A DNA stretch of 64,000 nucleotides from [Flexibacter] sp. ATCC 35208 (GCF_001975825.1 NZ_MTKN01000035.1:20968-84967); one strand, 5' to 3'. Positions 9,299 to 18,249 are shown, numbered from the stretch's first letter. Notes: generated by a model not told the origin, from the letters alone. Numbers and translations: made by a program.

Positions 9299-10297
9299 AT
9301 GAACAAAATAACGGCCGCTATTACTGCGGTAGGTGGGTATGTACCGGATTACGTTCTCTCTAACAAAGAGCTGGAAAAGCTGGTTGATACTACTGATGAA
9401 TGGATCATCACCCGTACAGGAATTACAGAAAGAAGAATTCTGAAAGGCGAGGGGAAAGGGACTTCTGAGTTATGCGTACCTGTAGCGCTGGAAATATGCC
9501 GTAAAAGGGGGATCACACCTGCTGATATTGACCTCATTATTGTAGCTACTGTCACTCCCGACATGGTATTCCCTGCCACAGCGAATATCGTAGCCGACAA
9601 GATCGGTGCAAAGAATGCCTTCGGTTTCGACATCGCTGCAGCCTGCTCCGGTTTCCTCTATGCGCTGGATACAGGCGCCCGTTTCATAGAAAGTGGACGT
9701 TATAAGAAAGTAATGGTGATCGGTGCAGACAAAATGAGCTCCATCATTGACTATACTGACCGTACTACCTGCATCATATTTGGTGATGGCGGCGCCGGCG
9801 TTCTGCTGGAAGCTAATGAGGAAGGTTATGGCCTGATAGACAGCGTGCTGAAAAGCGATGGCCATGGCCGTGAGTACCTGCACATGAAGGCAGGTGGTTC
9901 TGCTAAGCCTGCTTCTATCGAAACCGTTACTAACCGCGAACACTATGTGTACCAGGAAGGTAAAATGGTATTCAAATATGCTGTAGCCAACATGGCAGAC
10001 GCTGCTGCTGAAATCATGGATCGCAATAACCTGACTTCCAATGATATCGCATGGCTGGTACCGCACCAGGCCAATAAGCGTATTATCGATGCTACCGCTC
10101 ACCGCATGGGTCTGCCAGAAGAAAAAGTGATGATGAATATTCAGCGTTATGGTAATACGACCGCTGGTACATTGCCGCTATGTCTCTGGGACTATGAGAA
10201 ACAACTGAAGAAAGGAGATAACCTCGTATTAGCTGCTTTTGGTGGTGGATTCACCTGGGGTGCCACCTATTTGAAGTGGGCGTACGATACCAAATAA
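9299..10297 (+). CDS. fabH: FabH, 3-oxoacyl-ACP synthase III
   Basis: This 332-residue thiolase-fold enzyme condenses an acyl-CoA starter with malonyl-ACP to begin fatty-acid synthesis. The catalytic triad is visible: Cys116 in AAACSGF, His256 in VPHQANKRI and Asn286 in RYGNTTAGT. The N-terminal TDEWIITRTGITERR signature is also present. It is divergent from ruvA, with 139 bp between them, and is followed by a strong terminator, so it is probably monocistronic. fabD, the malonyl transferase of the same pathway, lies at 17.2 kb but is not in the same operon. Confidence 0.97.
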   Translation: MNKITAAITAVGGYVPDYVLSNKELEKLVDTTDEWIITRTGITERRILKGEGKGTSELCVPVALEICRKRGITPADIDLIIVATVTPDMVFPATANIVADKIGAKNAFGFDIAAACSGFLYALDTGARFIESGRYKKVMVIGADKMSSIIDYTDRTTCIIFGDGGAGVLLEANEEGYGLIDSVLKSDGHGREYLHMKAGGSAKPASIETVTNREHYVYQEGKMVFKYAVANMADAAAEIMDRNNLTSNDIAWLVPHQANKRIIDATAHRMGLPEEKVMMNIQRYGNTTAGTLPLCLWDYEKQLKKGDNLVLAAFGGGFTWGATYLKWAYDTK

Positions 10298-10339
10298 TAA
10301 ATTACGATTTTTATAGTTGGCCACACAAGCCATTTTCCC

Positions 10340-10396
10340 CCCCGCTGTTGATTGCTGATGCCATAGGTATCAACAATCAACAGCGGTTATTTTTTA
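10340..10396 (+). terminator. Terminator after fabH (possibly bidirectional)
   Basis: A 13-bp perfect inverted repeat (10342-10354 with 10374-10386, arm CCGCTGTTGATTG) is followed by TTATTTTTTAA. It lies between the convergent fabH and the pseudokinase gene that ends at 10409. Confidence 0.85.
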
Positions 10397-10408
10397 AATG
10401 ATTCATTT

Positions 10409-12259
10409 TTAACTAAATGAGGGCAGTGCATAAATTAATTGCAGTTGCTCACCTGCTACATTTGCCCAAATCTGCCCACCCATCTTATCCATAAAATCTT
10501 TACAGATTATAAACCGCATTGCCAGCTCCTCCCCTTCTCCCTGTACACTATACACCGCATCTTCGTACGCAAACAAACCAGTGGCCTGCTGTGCCGTCAG
10601 TACTGTCGGAGTACTGATCACCATCACCTTCACCCTGTCTGCTTCCTGCGTTGCCACTACTTTTATATCTTTCCCAAGCGTAGCAGCACCCTGCAATAAA
10701 CTTCTGTGTACAAAGTGCAACATCTCACAATCTCCTGCTACCTGCAATCCTTCCGGAATATCTGTCAATACCCCGGTGAACATTTCCCTTAGATCACAAG
10801 GCGCCGGAGCATACACAAAACCGGATAATTGTGACTTGATCCATCGCAGGATATTATCAAAGATTTCCAGCGTCTTCCTGCTGCTGTTCTCCGTATCCCG
10901 CATCAGTTGCTGTCGCAACACCGGATCTGCATCTCCATTTCTAAATAAAGCAGACACCCTGATAATATTCTGTAACGGCTCCCTGAAATCATGTGCTACT
11001 ACAGAGATGAGCTTGTTTTTAAAATCATCCTGCACCTGCAACTGCCTGTTCTTGTCCGAGATTTCCGCATTCATATTTGCCAGCAGTTCCTCCTGTTGCC
11101 GCAGGTACCGATAGCTGCGATAACGGGTAAATGTAAACCCACCCAATATCATTAATACCCCCAGCAAAAAAGCAATCAGTTTTCGTCTCGCTAACCTTTG
11201 TGTATTGGCCCTCGCCAGCTTTTCCGTTTGCACTTTATTACTGAGATGCCATTCATTCAGCTCCTGTTCTTTCAGAAAATAATCCAGGTAATTCACATGC
11301 CGGCTATCTTTCATCACCTCCTGCCTGTCAGTGAGGGTCCAGAGTTCATGCCCATATTCTGCCATTTTCGGGGCATTGTGCACCTTTGTATAATAGCGGT
11401 AAATGCTGATCACCTGTGGCAACATGAGGTCTGTATAACCGGCTATTTTGCCCAGGGCATAGATCTTTTCTTTGTAAGGAATGACATCCAGCTGATACCC
11501 TGAGTTGTAATAATTTTCAATGTGCTGCAAAATGTCGATCGCGACATAGATCAATCCTTCTTTCTGCGCTTGTGTGGCCAGTGAATTGATCCATGCCACA
11601 GCTTTTGCCTGTTCTCCTTTTCTGAACAAATTATCGGCTTCGAATGCATGTATTAAATACAGATCTCTGGCACATCCTGCATAATGACCTGCAATCTTTT
11701 TTGCTTGCCGGATCGCCCATTGCACAGAATCTCTGCGCGTGGAATCATTGTCGAACCGCGTTGCATAATTAATGAGCACCAGGCTATAAATCGAATCATA
11801 TACCAGCTTCTTTCCTATATCCATGGCCTGATACAGGTATTGCTCCCCTGTTTCATTCATGCCTGCCATACTATGGAATATACTCATGTTCATAAGCACC
11901 TGGCAGGTATTGCTGTTATCTTCCAGTTGCCTGTAGTATACCAGTGCTTTGCTTTCGTATTCAATGGCCTGCTTCATGTTTGCCTTGAGTGCATAGGCAA
12001 TACTGAGATTATTTAAAGCATCTGCCACACCTTTCCGGTAGTTCAATCTGTTCGCCAGGTCCCTTGCCTGCACGGCATACCAGAAACAACTATCTGCATT
12101 GCTCAGGTGCCACTTCATACTCAGTTCATTCAATACATCCGTGTACACCGTACTATCCTCCTCCGCCACCAGTCGCTGGCGCAGTTGCTGTACGGCGCTC
12201 TTTTGAGCACACACCACCTGCGTGATAAGGAGCAATATGACGATTAATTTTTTAAACAC
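10409..12259 (-). CDS. TPR sensor histidine kinase paralogue with degenerate ATP-binding domain (pseudokinase)
   Basis: At 616 residues it has a signal peptide (ending VVCAQ), TPR-like helices at about 25-330, a transmembrane segment at 359-378, a coiled stretch, and a HisKA domain with an intact H-box (AHDFREPL, His423). The C-terminal HATPase region still aligns with the neighbouring kinase (EMLHFVHRS, IICKDFMDKMGG). The N-box, however, reads RSLLQGAATLG instead of RNLVHNAIKFS, the G1 motif DEGKGIG is replaced by STPTVLT, and G2 GGAGLAL by EGEELAM. ATP binding is therefore unlikely. The start is GTG at 12259, overlapping the upstream kinase stop by 16 bp, which suggests translational coupling. 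It may be a phosphoacceptor or heterodimer partner (inference). Confidence 0.88.
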   Translation of the reverse strand: MFKKLIVILLLITQVVCAQKSAVQQLRQRLVAEEDSTVYTDVLNELSMKWHLSNADSCFWYAVQARDLANRLNYRKGVADALNNLSIAYALKANMKQAIEYESKALVYYRQLEDNSNTCQVLMNMSIFHSMAGMNETGEQYLYQAMDIGKKLVYDSIYSLVLINYATRFDNDSTRRDSVQWAIRQAKKIAGHYAGCARDLYLIHAFEADNLFRKGEQAKAVAWINSLATQAQKEGLIYVAIDILQHIENYYNSGYQLDVIPYKEKIYALGKIAGYTDLMLPQVISIYRYYTKVHNAPKMAEYGHELWTLTDRQEVMKDSRHVNYLDYFLKEQELNEWHLSNKVQTEKLARANTQRLARRKLIAFLLGVLMILGGFTFTRYRSYRYLRQQEELLANMNAEISDKNRQLQVQDDFKNKLISVVAHDFREPLQNIIRVSALFRNGDADPVLRQQLMRDTENSSRKTLEIFDNILRWIKSQLSGFVYAPAPCDLREMFTGVLTDIPEGLQVAGDCEMLHFVHRSLLQGAATLGKDIKVVATQEADRVKVMVISTPTVLTAQQATGLFAYEDAVYSVQGEGEELAMRFIICKDFMDKMGGQIWANVAGEQLQLIYALPSFS

Positions 12260-14175
12260 GGTAATGTATATGAAAATGTACTTCCTTTATCCGAACGATT
12301 TTCTGCTACGATCGTTCCACCCATTTTATCCATAAAATCCTTGCAGATGATCAGTGCTAATCCTGCACCTCCCCTGGATTGTTGTGTTCCTTTCTTTTCA
12401 GGGCGGTATTCAAATAGCCGATCCTTCATTTCTTCCCCAATTCCTTTCCCTTCATCGGCGATGCTCACAGTTACAACACCATTACTGGTAGTAGCAGTAA
12501 GGGCAATCGTACCTCTCGCCGGACTAAACTTAATCGCATTGTGCACCAGGTTTCGATGTACAAACTGCAACATCTCTTTATCTGCCAATACCTGTATATG
12601 AGGAGGCACCTGTATTATCACCTGTACCTGCTTTTCCAGCATTTCTTCTTTCATACCATCCATCGCTTCTTTGATCAGATCAGCAGGTGTACAGGGCAAT
12701 GGCTGATACACAAAACCACTGAGCTGGGTCCTGATCCAGCGAAGAATATTCTCAAAGATCTGCAAGGTATTTTCTGCATTATTCTCCAATCGTCTGAACA
12801 ACGCAGCAGCTTCCTGTACAGAGAAAGCACCTTGTTGCAGGTAAGCAGTAATCTCAATAATCTGAATCAATGGAGAACGAAAATCATGTGCAATGAGAGA
12901 GATCAGTTTGTTCTTGAAATCATCATGTGTACGTAACAGTGCATTTTTTTCACTGATCTGTTTATTCATTTCCCGCAGACGACCTGCATTCTTATGGGAA
13001 CTGCGATGAGAGCGGTTGATATCCAGCAGCAACAAAACCAGCAGCACTAACAATACGATCAAACAAACGATAACGAGATAACGGATCCTTGCTTCCAGGG
13101 ATTTTCTATCCAGTTGTTGTTGCTGAAAATCGTGTTGCAATTGTAATTGTCGTAGTTGTTTTTCCTGCAGGTAATAATCCATGTAATCCTGTTCACCCTG
13201 CGAACGGCTTTGTTCATACAACTCCGTAATATCAGCCATCAGATCCGCATAATAATTTGCTGCTGCTGTCTGATGCCGCAGTTCATAATAGCGATAAAAC
13301 TTCGCTACCACTGGCAATACAATTTCCCTGTAACCACCTTCCAGCCCTAGTCTGATCACTTCTTTCTGATAGATCATGGAGTCTGCACTATGTCGTTGTA
13401 TACTATAATCTGCTAACTGTGCATAACCATAGAGGGCATGATAAAGGAATCCTTTTTTCAATGCTATTCGCACCAGGTCCTGTACTTTAGACACAGCTAA
13501 TGCAGTATCTCCTTTATCATAAATTTCATCCGCCTGTAGCAACCCAGTATAAATGATCATACGGGTATGCCCACCTTTCATAGCCAGCTGATAAGCATTG
13601 GAGAGGTATTGACTGGCCAGTGCCATATGTGGCGTATCGTTGCGATAAATGAAATAGTAATTCGCCATTACTGCGGACATCACACTATCATTACGCATGC
13701 GCATGGCCATGTTCAGCGCCTGTTTGATGTAATCTTCTGCTTCTTTATGCTGGCCCTGGTAATGCTGGTACACCCCAAGTTTAATATTTACGAGGGTCAT
13801 ACCAGTGCTATCTTTCAGTTCTCTGAACAGTTTTAATGCATCGAGGTAAAAACGAAAGGAGAGATAACTATTGTCGCGATAGGCATAATATCCTCCCAGT
13901 CCCCTGTATACTTCTGCTTCTCCCCACTTAAAGCCAATGCGCTTGGTTACGCCTCTGGCCATGGTCAGGTATTGAAAACAGGTATCCAGCTGGCGGTTCT
14001 GGTATTTCTGTGCAAGTGCTATTAATATGCGGGAATAAACGACACTGTCTTTGGTAACAGGCAAGGTATTTTTTAGTTGCTGAATCTGGCCAAAAGCCCC
14101 TTCACAGCGAACAAGGAGTCCGACAGCCACTACTACACTGTAAAATAGTTTCCCTTTATAGTTCCCGGAGATCAA
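12244..14175 (-). CDS. TPR-containing sensor histidine kinase
   Basis: At 643 residues it has an N-terminal signal-like hydrophobic region, TPR-type repeats at about 45-340, a transmembrane segment at about 365-385 (YLVIVCLIVLLVLLVLLLL), and a coiled-coil linker. HisKA follows with H-box AHDFRSPL (His430), then an intact HATPase_c: N-box RNLVHNAIKF (541-550), G1 DEGKGIG (574-580) and G2 GGAGLAL (602-608). No receiver domain is attached and no response regulator is adjacent. The predicted start is TTG at 14175, 22 bp after a small winged-helix-like gene. It is about as long as, and collinear with, the next gene, so the pair arose by tandem duplication. The stimulus is unknown. Confidence 0.9.
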   Translation of the reverse strand: MISGNYKGKLFYSVVVAVGLLVRCEGAFGQIQQLKNTLPVTKDSVVYSRILIALAQKYQNRQLDTCFQYLTMARGVTKRIGFKWGEAEVYRGLGGYYAYRDNSYLSFRFYLDALKLFRELKDSTGMTLVNIKLGVYQHYQGQHKEAEDYIKQALNMAMRMRNDSVMSAVMANYYFIYRNDTPHMALASQYLSNAYQLAMKGGHTRMIIYTGLLQADEIYDKGDTALAVSKVQDLVRIALKKGFLYHALYGYAQLADYSIQRHSADSMIYQKEVIRLGLEGGYREIVLPVVAKFYRYYELRHQTAAANYYADLMADITELYEQSRSQGEQDYMDYYLQEKQLRQLQLQHDFQQQQLDRKSLEARIRYLVIVCLIVLLVLLVLLLLDINRSHRSSHKNAGRLREMNKQISEKNALLRTHDDFKNKLISLIAHDFRSPLIQIIEITAYLQQGAFSVQEAAALFRRLENNAENTLQIFENILRWIRTQLSGFVYQPLPCTPADLIKEAMDGMKEEMLEKQVQVIIQVPPHIQVLADKEMLQFVHRNLVHNAIKFSPARGTIALTATTSNGVVTVSIADEGKGIGEEMKDRLFEYRPEKKGTQQSRGGAGLALIICKDFMDKMGGTIVAENRSDKGSTFSYTLPCLKN

Positions 14176-14197
14176 ATGCCTTGTAGCTAAAAAGCTA

Positions 14198-14407
14198 TCA
14201 CGATTTTATAAGGGACAGGTCTATGCCCATTTTTGTCAAGGCCTGCACCCCTGTTGGGGTAATGTAAAAATGTTTATTGTCAGCACCATCCTTTGCAATC
14301 CAACCTTTTTCTATAAAGGCGGCTGCCAGCAATTCTCCCAGTTTACCGCCAATGTGCTCATAACAAAACTTTGCTGGCTTTGGCACATCGTTCGTTTCCT
14401 TTTTCAT
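14198..14407 (-). CDS. Small lone winged-helix-like protein, ArsR-type C-terminal signature
   Basis: This is a 69-residue protein. The segment CYEHIGGKLGELLAAAFIEK followed by GWIAKDGADNKHFYITPTG resembles the C-terminal half of ArsR-type winged-helix regulators, where a C-[YH]-x-H-[LI]-x-G-x-LG stretch precedes a beta-wing ending LTP.G. The N-terminal helices that normally bind DNA are missing, so this is either a stand-alone dimerisation or sensor domain or a very small regulator. It lies 11 bp after the Nudix-type regulator and 22 bp before the kinase, almost certainly in one operon. The family call rests on motif memory and is moderate. Confidence 0.68.
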   Translation of the reverse strand: MKKETNDVPKPAKFCYEHIGGKLGELLAAAFIEKGWIAKDGADNKHFYITPTGVQALTKMGIDLSLIKS

Positions 14408-14418
14408 ATTCTGCTGGT

Positions 14419-15114
14419 TTAGATTTCAAATACCAGTCCTCTCGTCTTTAGTTCTTCGTATTTCAGTTTATCAAACCGGTATAGGTGTGCACCTTTCTTG
14501 GAGGTGGTTTTGTCCTTTTCTTCCAGTTTTTCCAATATATTCATGGAGAGGATCTTCTTTCTGAAGTTGCGTTTGTCCAGCTCATGTTGAAAGATCTCTT
14601 CATACAAGCTGCGTAGCTGTGACAAAGTAAATTTCTCCGGCAGCAGTTCAAAACCGATGGGATGAAAGTGCGCATTGTCACGCAGTTTCTTCAGGGCATC
14701 GGCGATCATTTGCCTGTGGTCAAAGATCAGGTTAGGAATTTGATGCAGTTCCAGCCAGTGCGCACTATACGTCTGCGAAGGAACATGCTCCTGCTCTGTA
14801 ATGCGGATCAACGCATAGTAAGCCATCGAGATCACTCTTGCACCTGAATCGCGCCCTACATCTCCATAACACCCTAATTGATCCATGTAAATGTTTTCCA
14901 ATCCCGTGGTTTGTTTCAGTACGCGGGCAGCAGCATCGTCTACACTTTCATCTTTCTGAAGAAAACCTCCCATCAGTGACCAGTCTCCCTGCATGGGATC
15001 TACTTTTCGCTGCATGATCAGTAATTTCAGCCTTCCATTTTCAAACCCAAAAATTATACAGTCTACTGCTACCAGGTGCTGAGGAACATTTGCATAAAAT
15101 GATTGTGCACTCAT
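14419..15114 (-). CDS. NrtR/AraR-like Nudix-fold transcriptional regulator
   Basis: This 231-residue protein has an N-terminal Nudix fold (VDCIIFGFENGRLKLLIMQR) and a C-terminal winged helix (FTLSQLRSLYEEIFQHELDK, RNFRKKILSM). The Nudix box at 50-72 begins correctly (GGFLQKDES), but the catalytic REUXEEXGU part reads RVLKQTTGL. The metal-binding glutamates are gone, and hydrolysis is unlikely. Degenerate Nudix domains fused to this winged helix are the NrtR/AraR family, which sense NAD-related or sugar ligands and repress transcription. As first gene of the four-gene minus-strand group it probably regulates its own operon. The ligand cannot be read from the sequence. Confidence 0.88.
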   Translation of the reverse strand: MSAQSFYANVPQHLVAVDCIIFGFENGRLKLLIMQRKVDPMQGDWSLMGGFLQKDESVDDAAARVLKQTTGLENIYMDQLGCYGDVGRDSGARVISMAYYALIRITEQEHVPSQTYSAHWLELHQIPNLIFDHRQMIADALKKLRDNAHFHPIGFELLPEKFTLSQLRSLYEEIFQHELDKRNFRKKILSMNILEKLEEKDKTTSKKGAHLYRFDKLKYEELKTRGLVFEI

Positions 15115-15300
15115 TGAAAATTAATTGTCTGCGTGGTTGACGGCCCTCTTAGTTATTGCAGCTGGCAAGACCGTGAACCCTGTTGTTTTTCATCTATTAG
15201 CTGCAAAGATGCTACATTTTCCTGCTACTTCCGGCACCAGAAATAACTTTTACTAAAACGACAGCCACGTGGATGCGCTGCCAATATTGGACTGGTATAG

Positions 15301-15789
15301 CTATTTCTTCGCGTATTCGCTATAATCAGTACCCGGAATCTTCGTCACACCGACCTGTCGTAATAGTGTGACCAACTGGCCCCGGTGATAAGTAGCATGA
15401 TTGAAAACGTGCATCAGTATTTCTATAACGGTTAATTTACCATATTGTTTCTGGCTGTTGTAATAAGCTACCGTATGGGGTAATTTTACGGGGTTGATCT
15501 GCTGCACCATTTCCAGCAATTGCCGGGATATAGTGAGCCACTCATCACAAGCCACCTCAAATGTACCCTGAAACTTAGGTGCCGGCTTCTGCGTCTGCTC
15601 CACCAACTCTATTCGTTGCTTCCACACACTTTCCGCATCCCACACATGATACACCGTCTGGCGTATGCTGGGAAAACTACTCACAACCTCCTGATCCAGC
15701 TGCGCTTCCGTTAGCTTTTTCAGTACCGTCACTAAGCGCTGATTGGCCCAAAGGTGGTAACCAGCCAGATTGAGTACGACTTCCTTCAA
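15301..15789 (-). CDS. DinB family protein
   Basis: This 162-residue four-helix-bundle protein belongs to the DinB/YfiT family. The usual metal-binding His triad can be placed at His48 (VYHVWDAE), His131 and His135 (HVFNHATYHRGQ). Family members are metal-dependent proteins, some of them thiol transferases, and many have no known substrate. The start is TTG at 15789; no nearby ATG is in frame. It is divergent from the GNAT gene at 15853, with 63 bp shared between them. Confidence 0.9.
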   Translation of the reverse strand: MKEVVLNLAGYHLWANQRLVTVLKKLTEAQLDQEVVSSFPSIRQTVYHVWDAESVWKQRIELVEQTQKPAPKFQGTFEVACDEWLTISRQLLEMVQQINPVKLPHTVAYYNSQKQYGKLTVIEILMHVFNHATYHRGQLVTLLRQVGVTKIPGTDYSEYAKK

Positions 15790-15852
15790 TATTATTGAGT
15801 TTTTATTACCTTCAACAAAATACCGAAATTTTATACAACAGTAAAAATATAT

Positions 15853-16305
15853 ATGACACCCATTACCATCAGGAATGTACGAATAGAGGATTGCCCACGC
15901 TTATTGGAACTGATCAGGGAACTGGCGGAATACGAGAAAGCACCACATGAAGTGACCGTAACACTAGAACAGTTCACTGATGCCGGATTTGGAAAAAGCC
16001 CTGTCTGGAAAGCTTTTGCAGCTGTAGATGGAGATCAGATCATTGGGTTTGCCCTCTATTACATCCGCTATTCTACCTGGAAAGGTTGTCGTATGTACCT
16101 GGAAGACCTGCTGGTGACAGAAAGCTATAGGGGCAAGGGGATTGGTAAAATGCTGTTTGACAAGCTGTTGGAAGAAGCAAGGACCCAAAATTACAACGGC
16201 ATGGTTTGGCAGGTACTGGAATGGAATGAACCGGCTATTAATTTTTATAAAAAATACGATGCCAGCTTCGATCCTGAGTGGTGGAATGCCAGCATCAGTT
16301 TTTAA
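15853..16305 (+). CDS. GNAT family N-acetyltransferase
   Basis: This 150-residue single GNAT domain has motif A (LLVTESYRGKGIGKMLFDKL, with the R-G-K-G-I-G acetyl-CoA loop at about 93-98) and a C-terminal WNEPAINFYKKYDA helix. MYLEDLLV and the WQVLEWNEPAI region resemble spermidine/diamine acetyltransferase-like members, but the acceptor is uncertain. The next GNAT gene follows after 12 bp, so the two are probably cotranscribed. Confidence 0.92.
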   Translation: MTPITIRNVRIEDCPRLLELIRELAEYEKAPHEVTVTLEQFTDAGFGKSPVWKAFAAVDGDQIIGFALYYIRYSTWKGCRMYLEDLLVTESYRGKGIGKMLFDKLLEEARTQNYNGMVWQVLEWNEPAINFYKKYDASFDPEWWNASISF

Positions 16306-16317
16306 TCATCTTTGATT

Positions 16318-17163
16318 ATGCTTTATAGATTCCACCACCTGCGCGGTATTGCTACCAGGCAACTTTGCCAGGTGTTTAATGAAGCCTTTAGTGATTATGT
16401 CATTCCTATGCAACTGACAGTTTCGTTGTTGCAGCAGAAAATGACAGGAGAAAGTATACAGCTGGATTGCTCGGCAGGAGCTTTTCAGGGGGATGAGTTG
16501 TATGGGTTTATATTGCATGGGAGGGATGAAAGCTGTCCGGAAGTGTTGTACAATGGAGGGACAGGCGTAATTCCACAGGCACGTGGGCAGCATTTGGTAC
16601 AGGAATTATATGAGTATTTTATACCAAAATACCAGGAGCAGGGGGTGAAGAAGATCTTGCTGGAAGTGATAGGCAGTAATAAGAAAGCGATTAAAGCTTA
16701 TGAAAATGCGGGGTTTGAGCAGCAAAGGAATTTCTTGTGTTTTAAAGGGGAAATTCCTTTAAAAAAGAAAGAAAGAAAAGGGATTATTATTCAAAAAAGC
16801 GTTTTGCCTCCTGAGATCTTACTCGCTCCTTTTGCGGATCAGGTACCCAGCTGGTCGAATAGTATAGCGAGTTTGAGAAGGGAGAAACAATATACTACTA
16901 CGTGGGTAGCAATTTTTGAAAATGAAATAGTAGGGTATATCAGTGTATATCTTGCCAGCAGGCGGATAAGACAGATAGGGGTGCGAAAGGATTTGCGGCG
17001 AAAAGGGATCGGAACCTCCTTAATACAACAGGTGGCCGAGGCACTAGGGAATCCTTTTAGTCTTATTAATGTGGATGAAAAAAACGAAAGCCTTATAAAA
17101 TTCTTAGCACATATCGGCATGTCTCAAATACTTACCCAACAAGAAATGAAACTCTCTTTATAA
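16318..17163 (+). CDS. Tandem-domain GNAT acetyltransferase
   Basis: This protein of about 281 residues carries two GNAT-like halves. The N-terminal half has NGGTGVIPQARGQHLVQELY and VIGSNKKAIKAYENAGF. The C-terminal half has QIGVRKDLRRKGIGTSLIQQ, with a clear acetyl-CoA-binding R-R-K-G-I-G loop. A TTG at 16312 is in frame, but the ATG at 16318 (MLYRFHHLRG) is a better start. The substrate is unknown. It lies just downstream of another GNAT gene and ends before a strong bidirectional terminator. Confidence 0.88.
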   Translation: MLYRFHHLRGIATRQLCQVFNEAFSDYVIPMQLTVSLLQQKMTGESIQLDCSAGAFQGDELYGFILHGRDESCPEVLYNGGTGVIPQARGQHLVQELYEYFIPKYQEQGVKKILLEVIGSNKKAIKAYENAGFEQQRNFLCFKGEIPLKKKERKGIIIQKSVLPPEILLAPFADQVPSWSNSIASLRREKQYTTTWVAIFENEIVGYISVYLASRRIRQIGVRKDLRRKGIGTSLIQQVAEALGNPFSLINVDEKNESLIKFLAHIGMSQILTQQEMKLSL

Positions 17164-17184
17164 AGCCGGCTGCAGGTCTCACCA

Positions 17185-17227
17185 AAATACAAAGAGCTTT
17201 TGCCTGCGGCAAAAGCTCTTTGTATTT
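17185..17227. terminator. Bidirectional terminator, 20-bp perfect hairpin
   Basis: Arms 17185-17204 and 17208-17227 are perfectly complementary (AAATACAAAGAGCTTTTGCC) around a 3-base loop. The element lies between the convergent GNAT gene and fabD and has A/T-rich outer ends in both directions. Confidence 0.85.
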
Positions 17228-17241
17228 GTATAGAATTACGC

Positions 17242-18141
17242 TTAATTAATTCCGTTTACCACAGCCTCTTTATGAATCTTCTGGATCAACCCCTGCAGCA
17301 CCTTCCCAGGCCCTGCCTCTGTAAAATTAGTCGCTCCATCCGCCACCATAGCCTGCACTGACTGTGTCCACTTCACCGCTCCTGTCAACTGATCAATCAG
17401 ATTCTGCTTGATCTCCTCCGGATTACTCACCGCCTTCGCTACCACATTCTGGTACACAGGACAATTAGGCGTATTAAATGTCGTCTTCTCTATCGCAGCC
17501 TTCAGCTCTTCCTTAGCCGGCGCCATCAGCGGACTATGAAAAGCCCCACCCACAGGCAATACCAGCGCACGTTTTGCACCCGCTGCCTTCATTCTTTCAC
17601 AAGCCACTTCAATCCCCTTCAGTGAACCGGAAATTACCAGCTGACCGGGACAATTATAATTAGCCGCTACTACCACCTCACCGGTTTCATCACTCACCGC
17701 TTTACAAATTTCTTCCACCTTCGCATCTTCCAGGCCCAATACCGCCGCCATCGTAGAAGGATTCTGTTCACACGCCTTCTGCATAGCAGTCGCCCTGATG
17801 TAAACCAGTTTCAGCGCATCTTCAAAAGTAAGTGCACCATTCGCTACCAGCGATGAAAACTCACCCAGCGAGTGACCAGCCACCATATCAGGCTTCGCAC
17901 CTTCGGCTCCACACAGAAATGCAATCACACTGTGCAGAAATACAGCCGGTTGTGTTACACGGGTTTGCTTCAGGTCCTCGTCAGTACCTGTAAACATTAC
18001 ATCAGATATACGAAAACCGAGGATCTCGTTCGCCTTCTCAAATAATTCTTTTGCAGTTGGATTGGTGTCATACAGGTTTTTACCCATACCCGGGAACTGA
18101 GCGCCCTGACCGGGAAATACGTAAGCTTGTTTCATGTACAT
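17242..18141 (-). CDS. fabD: FabD, malonyl-CoA:ACP transacylase
   Basis: This 299-residue enzyme loads malonyl groups from CoA onto acyl carrier protein for fatty-acid elongation. It has the N-terminal GQGAQFPGMG loop, the nucleophile elbow GHSLGE (Ser91) and the catalytic His202 in GGAFHSPLM. Two ATGs lie close together (18141 and 18135); the second gives the more usual MKQAYVFPGQG start. A 9-bp inverted repeat (ATATGTATT/AATACATAT) lies upstream at 18165-18189. Confidence 0.96.
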   Translation of the reverse strand: MYMKQAYVFPGQGAQFPGMGKNLYDTNPTAKELFEKANEILGFRISDVMFTGTDEDLKQTRVTQPAVFLHSVIAFLCGAEGAKPDMVAGHSLGEFSSLVANGALTFEDALKLVYIRATAMQKACEQNPSTMAAVLGLEDAKVEEICKAVSDETGEVVVAANYNCPGQLVISGSLKGIEVACERMKAAGAKRALVLPVGGAFHSPLMAPAKEELKAAIEKTTFNTPNCPVYQNVVAKAVSNPEEIKQNLIDQLTGAVKWTQSVQAMVADGATNFTEAGPGKVLQGLIQKIHKEAVVNGIN

Positions 18142-18164
18142 TGATTTACGGTTGCCAATCAGAC

Positions 18165-18189
18165 ATATGTATTATCATTAAATACATAT
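18165..18189. promoter_or_regulatory. AT-rich inverted repeat upstream of fabD
   Basis: ATATGTATT at 18165-18173 and AATACATAT at 18181-18189 form a perfect 9-bp dyad with a 7-base spacer, 24 bp upstream of the fabD start. It could be an operator, but no protein can be assigned from sequence. Confidence 0.35.
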
Positions 18190-18249
18190 CTCAGTGATTA
18201 GGATTGCAAATATTCATAGTCTTTGTGATATATCAAAATTTGCATCCAA

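Noticed and set aside
9470..10102. A 210-codon frame antisense to fabH
   Set aside because: fabH has all its catalytic residues on the opposite strand; this frame shows no homologous motif.
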